A program made the translations under genes and the position numbers. The notes beneath the pieces are model-generated. The model did not search any database. It saw only the letters and a program-made list of their open reading frames with translations, and was not told the DNA's origin. Source: PLGF01 sp052139695 (lineage in GTDB: Bacteria; Verrucomicrobiota; Verrucomicrobiia; Limisphaerales; Palsa-1400). Taken from it: DNA of 64,000 bases. Shown in pieces: positions 28,193 to 37,215 of the stretch. Location of the stretch: contig JBKQWF010000019.1 in assembly GCA_052139695.1 (NCBI GenBank), positions 1-64,000 on the forward strand, in the 5' to 3' direction. The first letter of the stretch is position 1. Each line of letters starts with the position of its first letter.

Positions 28193-29103
28193 TGCTTGCT
28201 TCCAACCTTATTGATGGGCGCGCCATCGCCGAAGAAGTTCATCAGGACACTCTCCGGCGTGTGGCAAACCTCAAGGCGCATGGCATTCAACCGTGCTTGA
28301 TCTTTATCCGCGTTGGCGAAGACCCGGCTTCCCGCGACTATGTTGGGATGAAGGAAAAGACCAGCGCACGGCTTGGGATCGCTACGCAAACGCACGTTCT
28401 GCCGGAGACGACCCGCGAGGAGGAGCTTCTGAAACTCATTGCCCAGCTCAATGGCGGTGCCTCAGTTCATGCGATTCTCGTGCAAGCGCCTCTGCCTAAA
28501 CATATTTCCGAAGCTCACGTTTATGGCGCCGTCTCTCCGGCAAAGGATGTGGACGGCTTTCACCCGGTCAACGTTGGCAAGCTGATGCTGGGCGATCCCA
28601 CCGGATTCCGCCCCTGCACGCCCGCTGGGATCCATGAATTGCTGATCCGCTCCGGCGTGGCCATTGCGGGTGCTGAAGTTGTTATTCTGGGCCGGGGAAA
28701 CATCGTGGGCAAGCCCATGGCGGCGCTTTTGCTGCAAAAGGCCAAAAATGCGGGCGCCACCGTGACCATCTGCCATTCTCAAACTCGCGATGTTGCGGCG
28801 CACTGCCGCCGGGCGGACATTCTGATCGCCGCGCTCGGCTCCGCGCAGTTTGTCAAAGCTGGAATGGTTAAGCCCGGGGCGGTGGTGGTCGATGTTGGAG
28901 TGAATCGCATTCCTGATGCGACGGCAAAACGCGGCCTGCGCGTCGTCGGTGATGTTGATTTTGCCGGCGTCCAGCCCGTTGCGGGCAAAATCACGCCCAA
29001 TCCTGGCGGCGTTGGGCCGATGACCATTGCCTTGCTTTTTCAAAACACTGTCCGCGCCGCGGAATGCGCCGCGGGTCTGAGCCCTTCCCCTCAAGCTAAT
29101 TGA
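28192..29103 (+). CDS. folD: Methylenetetrahydrofolate dehydrogenase/cyclohydrolase
   Basis: A 303-residue bifunctional enzyme that interconverts 5,10-methylene-, methenyl- and 10-formyl-tetrahydrofolate with NADP. Motifs include the catalytic-lysine segment YVGMKEKTSARLGI, QAPLPKH, PAKDVDGFHPVNVG, the nucleotide fold VILGRGNIVGKPMAALL, and the C-terminal PNPGGVGPMTIALL. The ATG at 28192 overlaps the preceding stop (TGATG); a TTG at 28189 is the alternative. Formyl donors made here also serve the formyl-methionine cycle that needs deformylase. Confidence 0.96.
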   Translation: MLASNLIDGRAIAEEVHQDTLRRVANLKAHGIQPCLIFIRVGEDPASRDYVGMKEKTSARLGIATQTHVLPETTREEELLKLIAQLNGGASVHAILVQAPLPKHISEAHVYGAVSPAKDVDGFHPVNVGKLMLGDPTGFRPCTPAGIHELLIRSGVAIAGAEVVILGRGNIVGKPMAALLLQKAKNAGATVTICHSQTRDVAAHCRRADILIAALGSAQFVKAGMVKPGAVVVDVGVNRIPDATAKRGLRVVGDVDFAGVQPVAGKITPNPGGVGPMTIALLFQNTVRAAECAAGLSPSPQAN

Positions 29104-29116
29104 CCCTTCCTTTAAA

Positions 29117-29548
29117 ATGAATCCATCCAGAATTTTACCCGACCTGCAATGCTCGCTGGTGTGCGAAGAGGTCCGCCAGGAAATGAACGGCAATTTCCTC
29201 CTCATCGGCGTTTTCAATTCTTTGCGCGTGCCGCAACTGCCCATCGCGCTGAACCTTTGTGTCTTTAACCGCTGGACGGCCGGTTTCGGACAGTTCATCG
29301 AAACCGTGCGACTGCTGGCGCCCGATCAAACCACGGTGCTGCGCAAAGCGGAAATCACCTTCGCGTTACAAGATGTGACGCATAACCGCACGACTGTCGG
29401 CTTTTGGGGCCAAGTCAAATTCGAGGCTGCGGGGGCCTATAGTGTGGAGGTCTTGGTCGATGACGTCATGAAGATTCGCTTTCCGCTTTTGGTCAGCGCG
29501 GTGCCAGTCGAGCCGCCTGCGGAAGGCGGTCCGAAAAAGGGACAATGA
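29117..29548 (+). CDS. DUF6941-like protein of unknown function
   Basis: A 143-residue soluble protein. Its N-terminus LQCSLVCEEVRQEMNGNFLLIGVFNSLRVP and later ITFALQDVTHNRTTVG fit the DUF6941 family, an all-beta group with no known function. No export signal is visible. It follows folD by 13 bases and overlaps the next membrane gene by 4 bases, so the pair is probably co-translated. The C-terminus is Pro/Gly-rich and Lys-ended. Confidence 0.7.
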   Translation: MNPSRILPDLQCSLVCEEVRQEMNGNFLLIGVFNSLRVPQLPIALNLCVFNRWTAGFGQFIETVRLLAPDQTTVLRKAEITFALQDVTHNRTTVGFWGQVKFEAAGAYSVEVLVDDVMKIRFPLLVSAVPVEPPAEGGPKKGQ

Positions 29549-30363
29549 GCCCTCCAGCCGACGGTTCGGCCGTGCCGGCCGCAGGCTGGCAACCGTTGAC
29601 GTTTGGGGGGGTGGCAGTTTTTGCCGGGGTGCGCTTGGGCCGTCTGCTGGTGGTGGAACTCCTGGTCGCGGCAATCCTGAGCGCCTCGGCGGTTTGGTTC
29701 ATGCATCGCAGCTATTCCCCGGTCATTCTCCAGGCGATTGACAAAATGCCGGAAACAGCCCGAATTGTCCGGGGCCAGTTGCAAGGCGTGCCGAGCGCTT
29801 TGATTTCCGAGTCCAAATTCCTGGCTATCGCGGTAACGCCTGACGCAGACCATGAGATTGGACAGGGTGCGGACCTGCAAATTCAGCTTCGTCGAACCGA
29901 TTTTTGCGCCAATTCAGTCTTTCGGTCAGATTGGGGACTGGAATTCGATTATGGATCGGGAACATCACTGGACTTGGGTCGCAGCCAACTGGAACCCTGG
30001 TGGGGGGCGTGGCAGCCGGTGGTCTGGACCGCCTTCGGTGTGGCGCTGGTTCCAGTGCTTCTGCTGATTTGGGCGCTGGTGGGGGTGGTTTATATGGTTC
30101 CGGCATTCGTGATCGCCTGGTTTACGGACCGAAACCTCTCGTGGATGGGGGCGTGGCAGCTTTCTTCAGCCGCGCTCATGCCGGGAACACTCCTCCTGGC
30201 GGCCGCAATCTTTTCCTACGGCTGGCGGGCCGTCGACCTCCTGGGGTTTGCTTTTTTCTACCTCGCGCATCTGATCTTGGGATGGGTTTATCTCGCGGGC
30301 AGCGTTCGCGCCACTCCGCGGCTTTCAGTGGAGACGGCCAAGCGGAACCCCTTTTCCACGTGA
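29545..30363 (+). CDS. Membrane protein of unknown function
   Basis: A 272-residue protein not recognised by family. It has an N-terminal membrane helix (about 34-52), an external domain (about 53-150), and about four more helices toward the C-terminus: PVVWTAFGVALVPVLLLIWAL, a following one with VVYMVPAFVIAWF, and two near 210-260. No catalytic motif is visible. It overlaps the DUF6941-like gene by ATGA, which suggests a partnership. The soluble domain between helices 1 and 2 would face the periplasm. Confidence 0.65.
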   Translation: MSPPADGSAVPAAGWQPLTFGGVAVFAGVRLGRLLVVELLVAAILSASAVWFMHRSYSPVILQAIDKMPETARIVRGQLQGVPSALISESKFLAIAVTPDADHEIGQGADLQIQLRRTDFCANSVFRSDWGLEFDYGSGTSLDLGRSQLEPWWGAWQPVVWTAFGVALVPVLLLIWALVGVVYMVPAFVIAWFTDRNLSWMGAWQLSSAALMPGTLLLAAAIFSYGWRAVDLLGFAFFYLAHLILGWVYLAGSVRATPRLSVETAKRNPFST

Positions 30364-30484
30364 GACTTGCAGATTGAGCCGTCCGCGAGTAGGAACTGTT
30401 GCAATTCTGCGCATGGCATGGCCTTTGCTGAATTGAGAATTGCGAAATTGAGCGGCGGGATCGACACAGCAGAAAAAGGCCTTT

Positions 30485-30796
30485 ATGTCATATCATCACA
30501 ACGAACCTGGCGCACCACTTGACGGATCCTTTACGCGCGCAGCCGTTGAGTTTTCAAATAAAAACGCCAGCCTGGAGTCGGCGACTGCCGATTTGGGATT
30601 AACCGGCGCCAATTTGCACGATCGGACAAATAGAAAAAGCAATCGACGCGGAGCGCCGAAGACTTCAAACGGCATGGTGAAATTGCGCGCGGAGAACAAA
30701 GCCTTGCGCAGGCAGGTCTTAAGCCTGCAAATCCAGTCGGACATACTGAGGGTCACCCTGGGGATGCTCTCGACCACGGTTGGAACGTACGACTAA
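30485..30796 (+). CDS. IS3 OrfA-like helix-turn-helix/coiled-coil remnant
   Basis: A 103-residue protein. The part FTRAAVEFSNKNASLESATADLGLTGANLHDR resembles the helix-turn-helix of IS3-family OrfA transposase subunits. The C-terminal LRAENKALRRQVLSLQIQSDIL resembles their leucine zipper. No OrfB follows, since glnD lies convergent 14 bases downstream, so this is an isolated OrfA-type protein or transposon relic. An 8-bp inverted repeat (GCAATTCT/AGAATTGC, about 30400-30453) lies just upstream. A domesticated regulator is an alternative. Confidence 0.6.
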   Translation: MSYHHNEPGAPLDGSFTRAAVEFSNKNASLESATADLGLTGANLHDRTNRKSNRRGAPKTSNGMVKLRAENKALRRQVLSLQIQSDILRVTLGMLSTTVGTYD

Positions 30797-30810
30797 TCCA
30801 TTTCTTATTA

Positions 30811-33603
30811 TTACTTGGTCACCAGACCCACAGGCTGGGCGGCTTTGCTGAGGCGTTTCTTGATTGCCTCCTGCCGCTCCGGCGCCAGCAATTTCGCGCC
30901 CGACCGCTCCGTTACATAGAAGGTGTCGATGGCGGCGCCCTTTTCCGTGAGAATCTTCGCGAGCAGGAGGTTGATGTTCAAGTCGGCCAGGACTCTCGAA
31001 ATGTCGTACAACAAGCCAACTCGATCCTCCGCCTGCAAATCGATGATCGTGCGAGTGTCGGAAGTGATATTGTCCAATTGGACGACGGCGGGGATGTGCT
31101 CTCCTCCGACAGATTGAAAAACTGCGGACGCGGGCTTGGTCTTGGCAATCAGCGCGGGCAAATCCACCGGCGTGCCGATTAACACCTTCTGCACGAGGCT
31201 CTCGAATTTGTCCCGTTCATCCCGGTTGGCCAACAATCCTGACCGGGCGTCGGTCACGCAAAACGTGTCCAGAATGACGCCGTCGGACCGGGTCAAAATC
31301 TCCGCGCTCAGAATATTCAAGCCGGAGGCGGTAAGGCAGCCGGTGAAGTTGCTGAAGAGGCGGTCGCGGTCCCACGTGCAAACCGTCACGGAAGTGTAAC
31401 CGCGGTCCGGCAGGTTCTGCCAGGTGATGATGGGGGTGAGGGCATTGACCTCGTTGTCGGCCAATTGCAAGCGGATGAAGCGATGGACTTGGGTGACGTC
31501 GCGGAGGATTTCCTTGGCATCGTTCACTTGACAATAGCGGGGGGGGACGGCGTTGAAGTGACCCTGGATTTCGTCCGGATCAAACGTGCGCGGGGCCATG
31601 CGCATCACTTCTTCCAGGAGCAACTCGCGCTGGCGGGCTTCGGCCACCTGGAATTCCTCGGTCCCGGTCAAAACACGGCGGGTCTGGCGGTACAGTTGCC
31701 AAAGGACGGCGTCTTTGAAGGCGTTCCACAGTTGGTCGCTCGTGCCCATGGAGTCGGCAAAGGTATGGAGAGTGAGCAGGACCAGGTTCTGCACGGATTG
31801 GATTTGCCGGGCAAAGGCGCGGATGACGGTGGGATCGTCCAAGTCGCGGCGTTGCGAGATTTGCGCCATCGCCAGGTGATTTTCAATGATGTGGCGCAAG
31901 GCATGGGTTTTGGCTCCGTCCAGGCCGAGGCGGCGCGAGACGCTCAGGGCGACCGACCCGCCGATATGCTCGTGGTTGCCGGAGCGAAAGGCCTTGCCGC
32001 AGTCGTGCAGAAGGAGGGCCAGATAGAGTATGGAAACATTTTCCACCTCCTTGGCAATTTCCGCGTAGGCAGCGAATGGAGGGCTCTTGGCGTTCCAGAT
32101 GGCGTCGAGCTTCTCAATGCAAACGAGGGTATGTTCGTCCGCCGTGTATTGGTGGAAAAACTCGTGCTGCACCAGGCAAGTCAGCCGGCCAAATTCCGGC
32201 AGGAACTTCCCCAATAAGCCGATCTCGTGCATGGAGCGCAAGACCGGCGCCACATTGCCCCGCTGGCCAAGAATTTCGAGAAAGGTGGCCCGAACGTGCT
32301 CGTCACTGAGAAAGGACTTGTCCACCAGGGAAAGATTGTTGCGGATGAGCTGTGCCATGGTGGGGTGCAATTTCGCGTTCCGCTGTTGGGCGTGCAAGAA
32401 TACCCGCATCAATCGTCGTGGGCTATCGCGAAAAATACTCGTGGAAGCCGGTCGAACTTCATTTTCCACGATCTTCAATCCGTCCACCACCGGCTCCTGG
32501 TCCCGGCGGGAAGAGCGTTTGAAAATGCGCCGGGCAAACGAGAAAAGCCCCGGCGTGGGTGGAAGAAGGGCCAGGCGGCGTTCCACCGCGCGCGTGATAA
32601 AGTCGATGTTCCGGGTATGCTGGTAAAAGTCGCCCATGAAAGCTTCCACGCGGCGTCCGGCTGAGCGATCGGCGTAGCCGAGGTTGAGGGCGACCGGCGG
32701 TTGCAAACTGCGGCCCAACGCGTCGGTGGCGCGGTTGATGTAATAGTGCAGTTCATTGCGGACACGCAGCAGAAAGCCGTAGGCGGCATCCAGTTGTTTG
32801 CGTTCGCTGGCGCTGATCATTTCCTGTTGTTCCAGTTCCGCCAGGGTGCGGGTGCGGTACTTGAAATAGGACATCCAGAGCAGGTTCTGGTAATCGCGCA
32901 GCCCGCCGCAGCCATTCTTAATGTTGGGCTCCTGCATGCAGGCGGAATTGCCGTATTTGCCGCGGCGGGACGCCTGGTCCTCCAGGCGCGCGGCCATATA
33001 TTCGTTTTCGTAGCCGATGACGCATTTGGCCAGGACCGTGCGGGTGAAGCGGTCAAACAGGGTCTGATCCCCCATGATGCAGCGCGCCTCAATGAGCGAG
33101 GTTTTGGACTGCATGTCTTTATTGGCCACCCGCACACAATCGTCAATCGAGCGGACGGAATGGCCCACGCTTAAGCGCAAGTCCCACAACGTGTAAAGCA
33201 AACCTTCCACCAGTTGGCCCAGCTCCGGGCGCGCCTTGCCGTCCACCACCATGTCGCTTTCATGCAGAAACATGATGTCAATGTCGCTGTGGGGATTGAG
33301 TTCCGCTCTCCCATAGCCCCCGAGGGCGACCAGGGCAAAAACCGGCGGGGATGCTTTGGAGGCGACCGCGGAGGCATTCCGCACGTCCTTCAAGAGATAG
33401 CGCAGGAGCAAGTCGATAATGGAAGCGCGCGCCCGGCAAATCTCGCGACCTTCCCCACCGGCGCGGTGGAGGATTTTCAGGCGGTGAGTTTCCACCTTCA
33501 GGAAGGTTTTATAGCGGGCCACTTCCAGGCGGGTTTTGGTCCCGGACGGCAGGGCCAGCCGTTTGGCGGCATTGGCTTCAATTTTCTCGAGCAAGGTCGG
33601 CAT
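30811..33603 (-). CDS. glnD: [Protein-PII] uridylyltransferase/uridylyl-removing enzyme
   Basis: A 930-residue bifunctional nitrogen sensor that uridylylates PII when glutamine is low and deuridylylates it when glutamine is high. The nucleotidyltransferase motif is GGYGRAELNPHSDIDI (95-110, metal ligands D107 and D109). An HD hydrolase domain contains LLHDCGKA. Two ACT domains at the C-terminus (VTVCTWDRDRLFSNF and IDLQAEDRVGLLYDISR) sense glutamine. Length is normal for GlnD. No glnB or amtB lies nearby, so it stands alone. The start at ATG 33603 fits the family. Confidence 0.94.
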   Translation of the reverse strand: MPTLLEKIEANAAKRLALPSGTKTRLEVARYKTFLKVETHRLKILHRAGGEGREICRARASIIDLLLRYLLKDVRNASAVASKASPPVFALVALGGYGRAELNPHSDIDIMFLHESDMVVDGKARPELGQLVEGLLYTLWDLRLSVGHSVRSIDDCVRVANKDMQSKTSLIEARCIMGDQTLFDRFTRTVLAKCVIGYENEYMAARLEDQASRRGKYGNSACMQEPNIKNGCGGLRDYQNLLWMSYFKYRTRTLAELEQQEMISASERKQLDAAYGFLLRVRNELHYYINRATDALGRSLQPPVALNLGYADRSAGRRVEAFMGDFYQHTRNIDFITRAVERRLALLPPTPGLFSFARRIFKRSSRRDQEPVVDGLKIVENEVRPASTSIFRDSPRRLMRVFLHAQQRNAKLHPTMAQLIRNNLSLVDKSFLSDEHVRATFLEILGQRGNVAPVLRSMHEIGLLGKFLPEFGRLTCLVQHEFFHQYTADEHTLVCIEKLDAIWNAKSPPFAAYAEIAKEVENVSILYLALLLHDCGKAFRSGNHEHIGGSVALSVSRRLGLDGAKTHALRHIIENHLAMAQISQRRDLDDPTVIRAFARQIQSVQNLVLLTLHTFADSMGTSDQLWNAFKDAVLWQLYRQTRRVLTGTEEFQVAEARQRELLLEEVMRMAPRTFDPDEIQGHFNAVPPRYCQVNDAKEILRDVTQVHRFIRLQLADNEVNALTPIITWQNLPDRGYTSVTVCTWDRDRLFSNFTGCLTASGLNILSAEILTRSDGVILDTFCVTDARSGLLANRDERDKFESLVQKVLIGTPVDLPALIAKTKPASAVFQSVGGEHIPAVVQLDNITSDTRTIIDLQAEDRVGLLYDISRVLADLNINLLLAKILTEKGAAIDTFYVTERSGAKLLAPERQEAIKKRLSKAAQPVGLVTK

Positions 33604-33708
33604 CGAACTGACAGGTTAGGCACGGCAGCGGCAAAGTTCAAACCTTCCCAGCCAATGGGGAGCAATATTTGCTTCTCGCCGGGGTGGGCATCGGGATGAA
33701 CAAGGAAG

Positions 33709-34050
33709 GTGGTGGGCACAAGGCCGGATAAAATGATGGATGTCAAACGCCCGCTACGCCTTTTGGAGCCGATCACGCACGACGATCAGCCGCTGGGGGC
33801 CGAGAAGCTCAAAGTGGACTCTGACCGGGCGCTGGCTGTGGCATTGAAGGAGCCGCTGCTGACGAAACTGGACCTCAAAGCGACGCAGTTTTGGCTCGAA
33901 CACACCGATCTTGGCCCGGCCTGGAAAATACGTTTTTGGGCGGCCAAACTAAGCAAGCCTGAGCATATGGTTGACATTTGCGATGTGGTCGTTTCCACGG
34001 AGAGCGGCCAGGTGGTCAAAGACGCGCTTCATCCGAACAGCGTCGATTAA
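33709..34050 (+). CDS. Small protein of unknown function
   Basis: A 113-residue protein starting at GTG, or at an ATG at 33733 or 33736. There is no signal peptide. The segment AWKIRFWAAKLSK ... ICDVVVSTESGQVVKDAL resembles the C-terminal strand pattern of PepSY-like proteins, where such domains are normally exported. It may therefore be an N-terminally truncated member or a cytoplasmic relative. It is divergent from glnD. Function is not assigned. Confidence 0.5.
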   Translation: MVGTRPDKMMDVKRPLRLLEPITHDDQPLGAEKLKVDSDRALAVALKEPLLTKLDLKATQFWLEHTDLGPAWKIRFWAAKLSKPEHMVDICDVVVSTESGQVVKDALHPNSVD

Positions 34051-34106
34051 CGGATTTCCGCTCTTCACATTCCATTGCCGTGAAGCCTTCCCTGTCACGG
34101 CAGGAG

Positions 34107-34502
34107 TCAATGTGCAGGCTGCTTTGTGCCTAAACGTGTCCAGAGCCAGCACAGAAGGAACAGAAAACCAGGAGCGGCCATCGCCACGAAAGCAGGGCCT
34201 CGCGGGAAACTTGACGACGTCAGACGATCGGCCAGATAAAAGGCGGCGAGACTCGCAACGGTGACGGCCCCGCCCAAACCCTCCCACCGCCAGGCCAGTG
34301 CCATTCCCAGACATACTCCGATGGGGAAGAATAGAAATAAGACCAGCTCGCGCGCCGTAAACCGCGACAGGTTCAATCCTTCTCCAACGGCGAAGCAGAG
34401 AACGACCCCTGCCACGACAATGCTCAATACTCTTGCCGACCATCGCAGAACGCAAAGCGAAAGTAATTGCCATGTCGTTGGGTGATTGAGTTCTTCATTC
34501 AT
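34107..34502 (-). CDS. Four-helix membrane protein (DUF7670-like)
   Basis: A 131-residue membrane protein with four predicted helices (about 14-40, 48-70, 74-92 and 104-122). The segment FTARELVLFLFFPIGVCLGMALAW followed by EGLGGAVTVASLAAFYL fits a widespread small membrane family (DUF7670, recalled from memory). Its role is unknown. It stands alone, convergent with the preceding small gene. Confidence 0.65.
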   Translation of the reverse strand: MNEELNHPTTWQLLSLCVLRWSARVLSIVVAGVVLCFAVGEGLNLSRFTARELVLFLFFPIGVCLGMALAWRWEGLGGAVTVASLAAFYLADRLTSSSFPRGPAFVAMAAPGFLFLLCWLWTRLGTKQPAH

Positions 34503-34612
34503 GACCGGAGGGTAACCCCGTTGTTGGCCGGGGTGTTAATTGAAAAAACATCTGAACCTATTGATAAAAACGATGACGAGAAGCCTGGAGGACGCCGGCG
34601 GACCGCTAATCA

Positions 34613-34654
34613 CAAAACGGAAAAGCGGCTGAACTGTTGCCAGTGCAGCCGCTT
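34613..34654 (-). terminator. Rho-independent terminator of the 206-residue gene
   Basis: On the minus strand AAGCGGCTG (34654-34646) pairs perfectly with CAGCCGCTT (34631-34623), with a 14-nt loop. TTTTCCGTTTT follows directly. It lies about 30 bases after the stop at 34686. Confidence 0.75.
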
Positions 34655-34685
34655 GGGTGGGTGGGGGGCCTTCAAACCTCGTCTG

Positions 34686-35306
34686 TCAGTGTAATTGTAT
34701 CAAAGGATCGTTGTTCCATTCTTTGGCCTTTTTGCGCTCCGCCTCAACCGTGCCTGTGAAACGTTCTGGCAACTGCCCAGCCCTAAACGCCGCGGTCCGC
34801 ATCCCCATTCTGGAGCGATAAGTCGCGGACGTGCCTCTTCGAATTCTCCAAATCTCGTCCAAGAGCAGGTTGGGCAACTCCCAATTCATCAGGGAGCACG
34901 GACAAGCTCTGTGCCGCCATCCGGTCCGGGGCGCGGGGCTATATTTTTTTTGCGCTCGCAGCAGATAGCGTCTCCCTGTCATGTAAGATATCCCAAAGTT
35001 CGCAAAGTCCTTTCGCGTCGCCCAATCGCGGCCCTTCAGGAAGTCAACAAACTCCTGGTATTGGTTTTCGTAAACGGACAATTTTGGTTTTCCGAGTTTC
35101 GCCCTTTTTTGGCGGACAAATTCGCGGGTGCATCCAATTCTTTCACTCAGCCGAATATTTGGTTGACTCCAATCTAAGGATTTCCAGTCAATGTTAAATT
35201 TTGTCACTTTGGGCTTATTGAGCAGGGGGCGATACTTGCTCACAGCCTCAGGGGAAACGCCCTTTTCTCGCGCCAGGGCACTGTCGGTTGCGAATTCGAT
35301 GCTCAT
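34686..35306 (-). CDS. Protein with tandem helix-turn-helix-like motifs, function unknown
   Basis: A 206-residue basic protein not recognised by family. Residues 8-33 (DSALAREKGVSPEAVSKYR) and 44-73 (WSQPNIRLSERIGCTREFVR...) repeat the same plan: Trp or Asp start, 'LA/LS-R/E-x-G-V/C', then a recognition-helix-like stretch ending in L-x-KP. A third basic segment SYMTGRRYLLRAQKK follows at about 105-125. The layout suggests DNA binding. A strong terminator follows, so it is a single-gene unit. Codon choice is less GC-rich than in the neighbouring genes, a hint of transfer. Confidence 0.65.
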   Translation of the reverse strand: MSIEFATDSALAREKGVSPEAVSKYRPLLNKPKVTKFNIDWKSLDWSQPNIRLSERIGCTREFVRQKRAKLGKPKLSVYENQYQEFVDFLKGRDWATRKDFANFGISYMTGRRYLLRAQKKYSPAPRTGWRHRACPCSLMNWELPNLLLDEIWRIRRGTSATYRSRMGMRTAAFRAGQLPERFTGTVEAERKKAKEWNNDPLIQLH

Positions 35307-35582
35307 GACACGGCGATAAAGGCGTGTTTCATCTTCGTGCGCATAAATACCATCCCACTGTTAAGCTTTGATTTGAAAAGCGCGGGAGAATTGTTAAGGA
35401 AGTGTTAATTCTGCTCATTTGCCGCTTCTCCAGGCCTTGTTTAGGCTGTTGCCAGCGTCTTCCGGTTTGAAGGCATGGCGCAGGGCCCACTCGCCTTTGC
35501 GAAAGAATTCCTGAAACAAATCTGATTTGGGCGAGTTATCAAGGAAAGGTGTAGATGAAAGGACACCGCTGTGGAGCGGCCC

Positions 35583-35834
35583 ATGAATGCGAGCATATTG
35601 AATTATCCAGGTTTCCAAGATTTGCCAAAAGGCGTTAAGCAAATGCTTGTGGTGACCGAGGCGCACTTTTTCGATGAAATCGCGTCTCATCATCAGGAGC
35701 AAGAGGAGATGCCTCAAGAAATGAGAATCCGCCAAGGCTCAAGGGTGTTTTCGAGGAGACGATTGATCATAGATCAATGCGGGCCGTTGCGCTGGAGGCA
35801 TTTAAACCGAGTCCTTCAAGGCAACCTTCGCTGA
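35583..35834 (+). CDS. Small hypothetical protein
   Basis: An 83-residue frame with a GGAG 6 bases before the ATG. The N-terminal segment NYPGFQDLPKGVKQMLVVTEAHFF has normal protein composition; the C-terminal third is Arg-rich (VFSRRRLIIDQCGPLRWRHL). No family was recognised. An opposing frame at 35415-35735 overlaps it and looks less protein-like. It could be a relic with a degraded C-terminus. Confidence 0.4.
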   Translation: MNASILNYPGFQDLPKGVKQMLVVTEAHFFDEIASHHQEQEEMPQEMRIRQGSRVFSRRRLIIDQCGPLRWRHLNRVLQGNLR

Positions 35835-35965
35835 GAACCGATAGCGGTCGGGGGCGGGGCCTTGGTTGGAAGGTTCAGGCGGGAATTGCCTCATGAGCCC
35901 GCATGAGGCAATATACGAACGGTTGGTTTGTCGAAAATGATGGTTGGTCTGTTGATCGGTTGTCT

Positions 35966-36430
35966 ATGAATATCCTTAATGTTCTGTACTTCGCGTTCCT
36001 CGCGGTGAGTGCCACCGCGGCGGACAATCCCTACAACGAGGCGGCCGATGCCAGGCTTGAAATTGACCAGGCGTTGGCGCAGTCCGCCGCGACCATGACC
36101 CCAATCATCCTTGTCTTTGGCGCCAACTGGTGCGGAGACTGCAAAATGTTGGACTCCGCCATGAAGAACGGGGCCAGCGCCTCGCTCCTGTCGCGGGATT
36201 TCAAGATTGTCAAAGTGAATGTCGGGCATTTTGACAAGAACCTGGATCTCGCCAAGTCCTATGGGGTGCCTTTGTCGAAGGGTATCCCTGCCGTCGTCAT
36301 CATTTCCGCCAAGAAGGAGGTGTTGTATGTCACACGGGAAGGAGAGCTTGCCAACGCCCGGCAAATGGGGGACAACGGGATCTACGAGTTCTTCAAGCGC
36401 GCGACGGCATCGACGAAGGCAATCAAGTGA
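35966..36430 (+). CDS. Exported thioredoxin-fold protein
   Basis: A 154-residue protein with a signal peptide (about 1-19, ending ATAAD). The thioredoxin-type active site is FGANWCGDCKML (C56, C59), and a cis-proline loop KGIPAVVI follows. The family includes periplasmic thiol-disulfide reductants used for cytochrome maturation or DUF953/thioredoxin_7 types. The ATG at 35966 was chosen because it places the signal peptide at the start. Its 3' end overlaps the convergent GNAT gene by 8 bases. Confidence 0.82.
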   Translation: MNILNVLYFAFLAVSATAADNPYNEAADARLEIDQALAQSAATMTPIILVFGANWCGDCKMLDSAMKNGASASLLSRDFKIVKVNVGHFDKNLDLAKSYGVPLSKGIPAVVIISAKKEVLYVTREGELANARQMGDNGIYEFFKRATASTKAIK

Positions 36431-36893
36431 GGGCATCTATTCTTTTGCTCATCGGGAAGCGGTCATAGGCGTGAAAGCCGAAGCTTTTATATAAAGCCTG
36501 CGCTTCCACATTGTCTCGTTCGACCAAAAGCTCCAACGCCCGCAGGCCCAAGCCCCGGCAAAAATCTTCGACATGCCTGAGAGCCTTCCGGCCATAACCT
36601 TTCCTCCGATGTCGCGCCTCGAGGTAAAGATCGGTAATGATGCCAATGCGACCGCCCAACTCCAGGTCCGCGCCGAAAGTCAAAATTACGTATCCGATGG
36701 ATTGACGCTCCCGCATTATCAACCAGGCGCGCCCCAATGACGGGTCGTTAAGGAAAGCGGCCAATCCAGAGCGAATCTCCGCTTCGACAAACGGAATCTG
36801 ATCGGACGCATAATATTGGCGGATTAAATCCGTCAACCTGTTCCCGTCCCGGTCCGTGGCCAGTTTGAACACAATTTCGTCACCTGCTGTCAT
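36423..36893 (-). CDS. GNAT-family N-acetyltransferase
   Basis: A 156-residue acetyltransferase. The acetyl-CoA motif is LYLEARHRRKGYGRKALRH, with R/Q-x-x-G-x-G as RRKGYG, and the C-terminal VERDNVEAQALYKSFGF is typical. Substrate is unknown; size and sequence fit RimI-like or small-molecule acetyltransferases. It is transcribed against the thioredoxin gene with an 8-base tail overlap. Confidence 0.85.
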   Translation of the reverse strand: MTAGDEIVFKLATDRDGNRLTDLIRQYYASDQIPFVEAEIRSGLAAFLNDPSLGRAWLIMRERQSIGYVILTFGADLELGGRIGIITDLYLEARHRRKGYGRKALRHVEDFCRGLGLRALELLVERDNVEAQALYKSFGFHAYDRFPMSKRIDALT

Positions 36894-37215
36894 GGTCGTA
36901 AAATTACCCTCGATGCCGACATAACGTTCGTCAAGTGAAATGGAGAATCATCCCACGGGCAATCGCGCTTCACTGCGGCTGGTGGCATCGGCAATAATCC
37001 GCGTCATGGCCGCAAAAACCGCATTGCCCTGGCGCCTGTCTTCGCTCAATATCTGGGGATGCTGGCCCGCGCTTTGGCCGCTGACTTGTCCGCCGTGGAC
37101 CCTCCATTGAGGGGACGATGGGGGACGTCAATGGCATTGAAGCCCTCCTGTCGAGGTGGAAGTTAATTCCGGGTGGGGCGAAGCGAAAAGACTCGGAAAA
37201 TAACGGAGAAAATAT
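36894..37215. other. Intergenic region before cheX
   Basis: No confident gene in 322 bases. A plus-strand peptide from an ATG at about 36940 switches frame partway, into a run containing FAQYLGMLARALAADL, so a decayed small gene is possible. A GGAG 7 bases before the cheX ATG is the only regulatory signal seen. Confidence 0.35.

Noticed and set aside
30352..30367. parS-like sequence TTTTCCACGTGAGACT
   Set aside because: Only 12 of 16 positions match the parS consensus, it lies at the end of a membrane-protein gene, and no second site was seen. The central CACGTG alone is too common.
35415..35735. Minus-strand 106-residue frame
   Set aside because: It overlaps the better-supported plus-strand small gene, has no ribosome site and reads as a mixed composition without domain-like segments.
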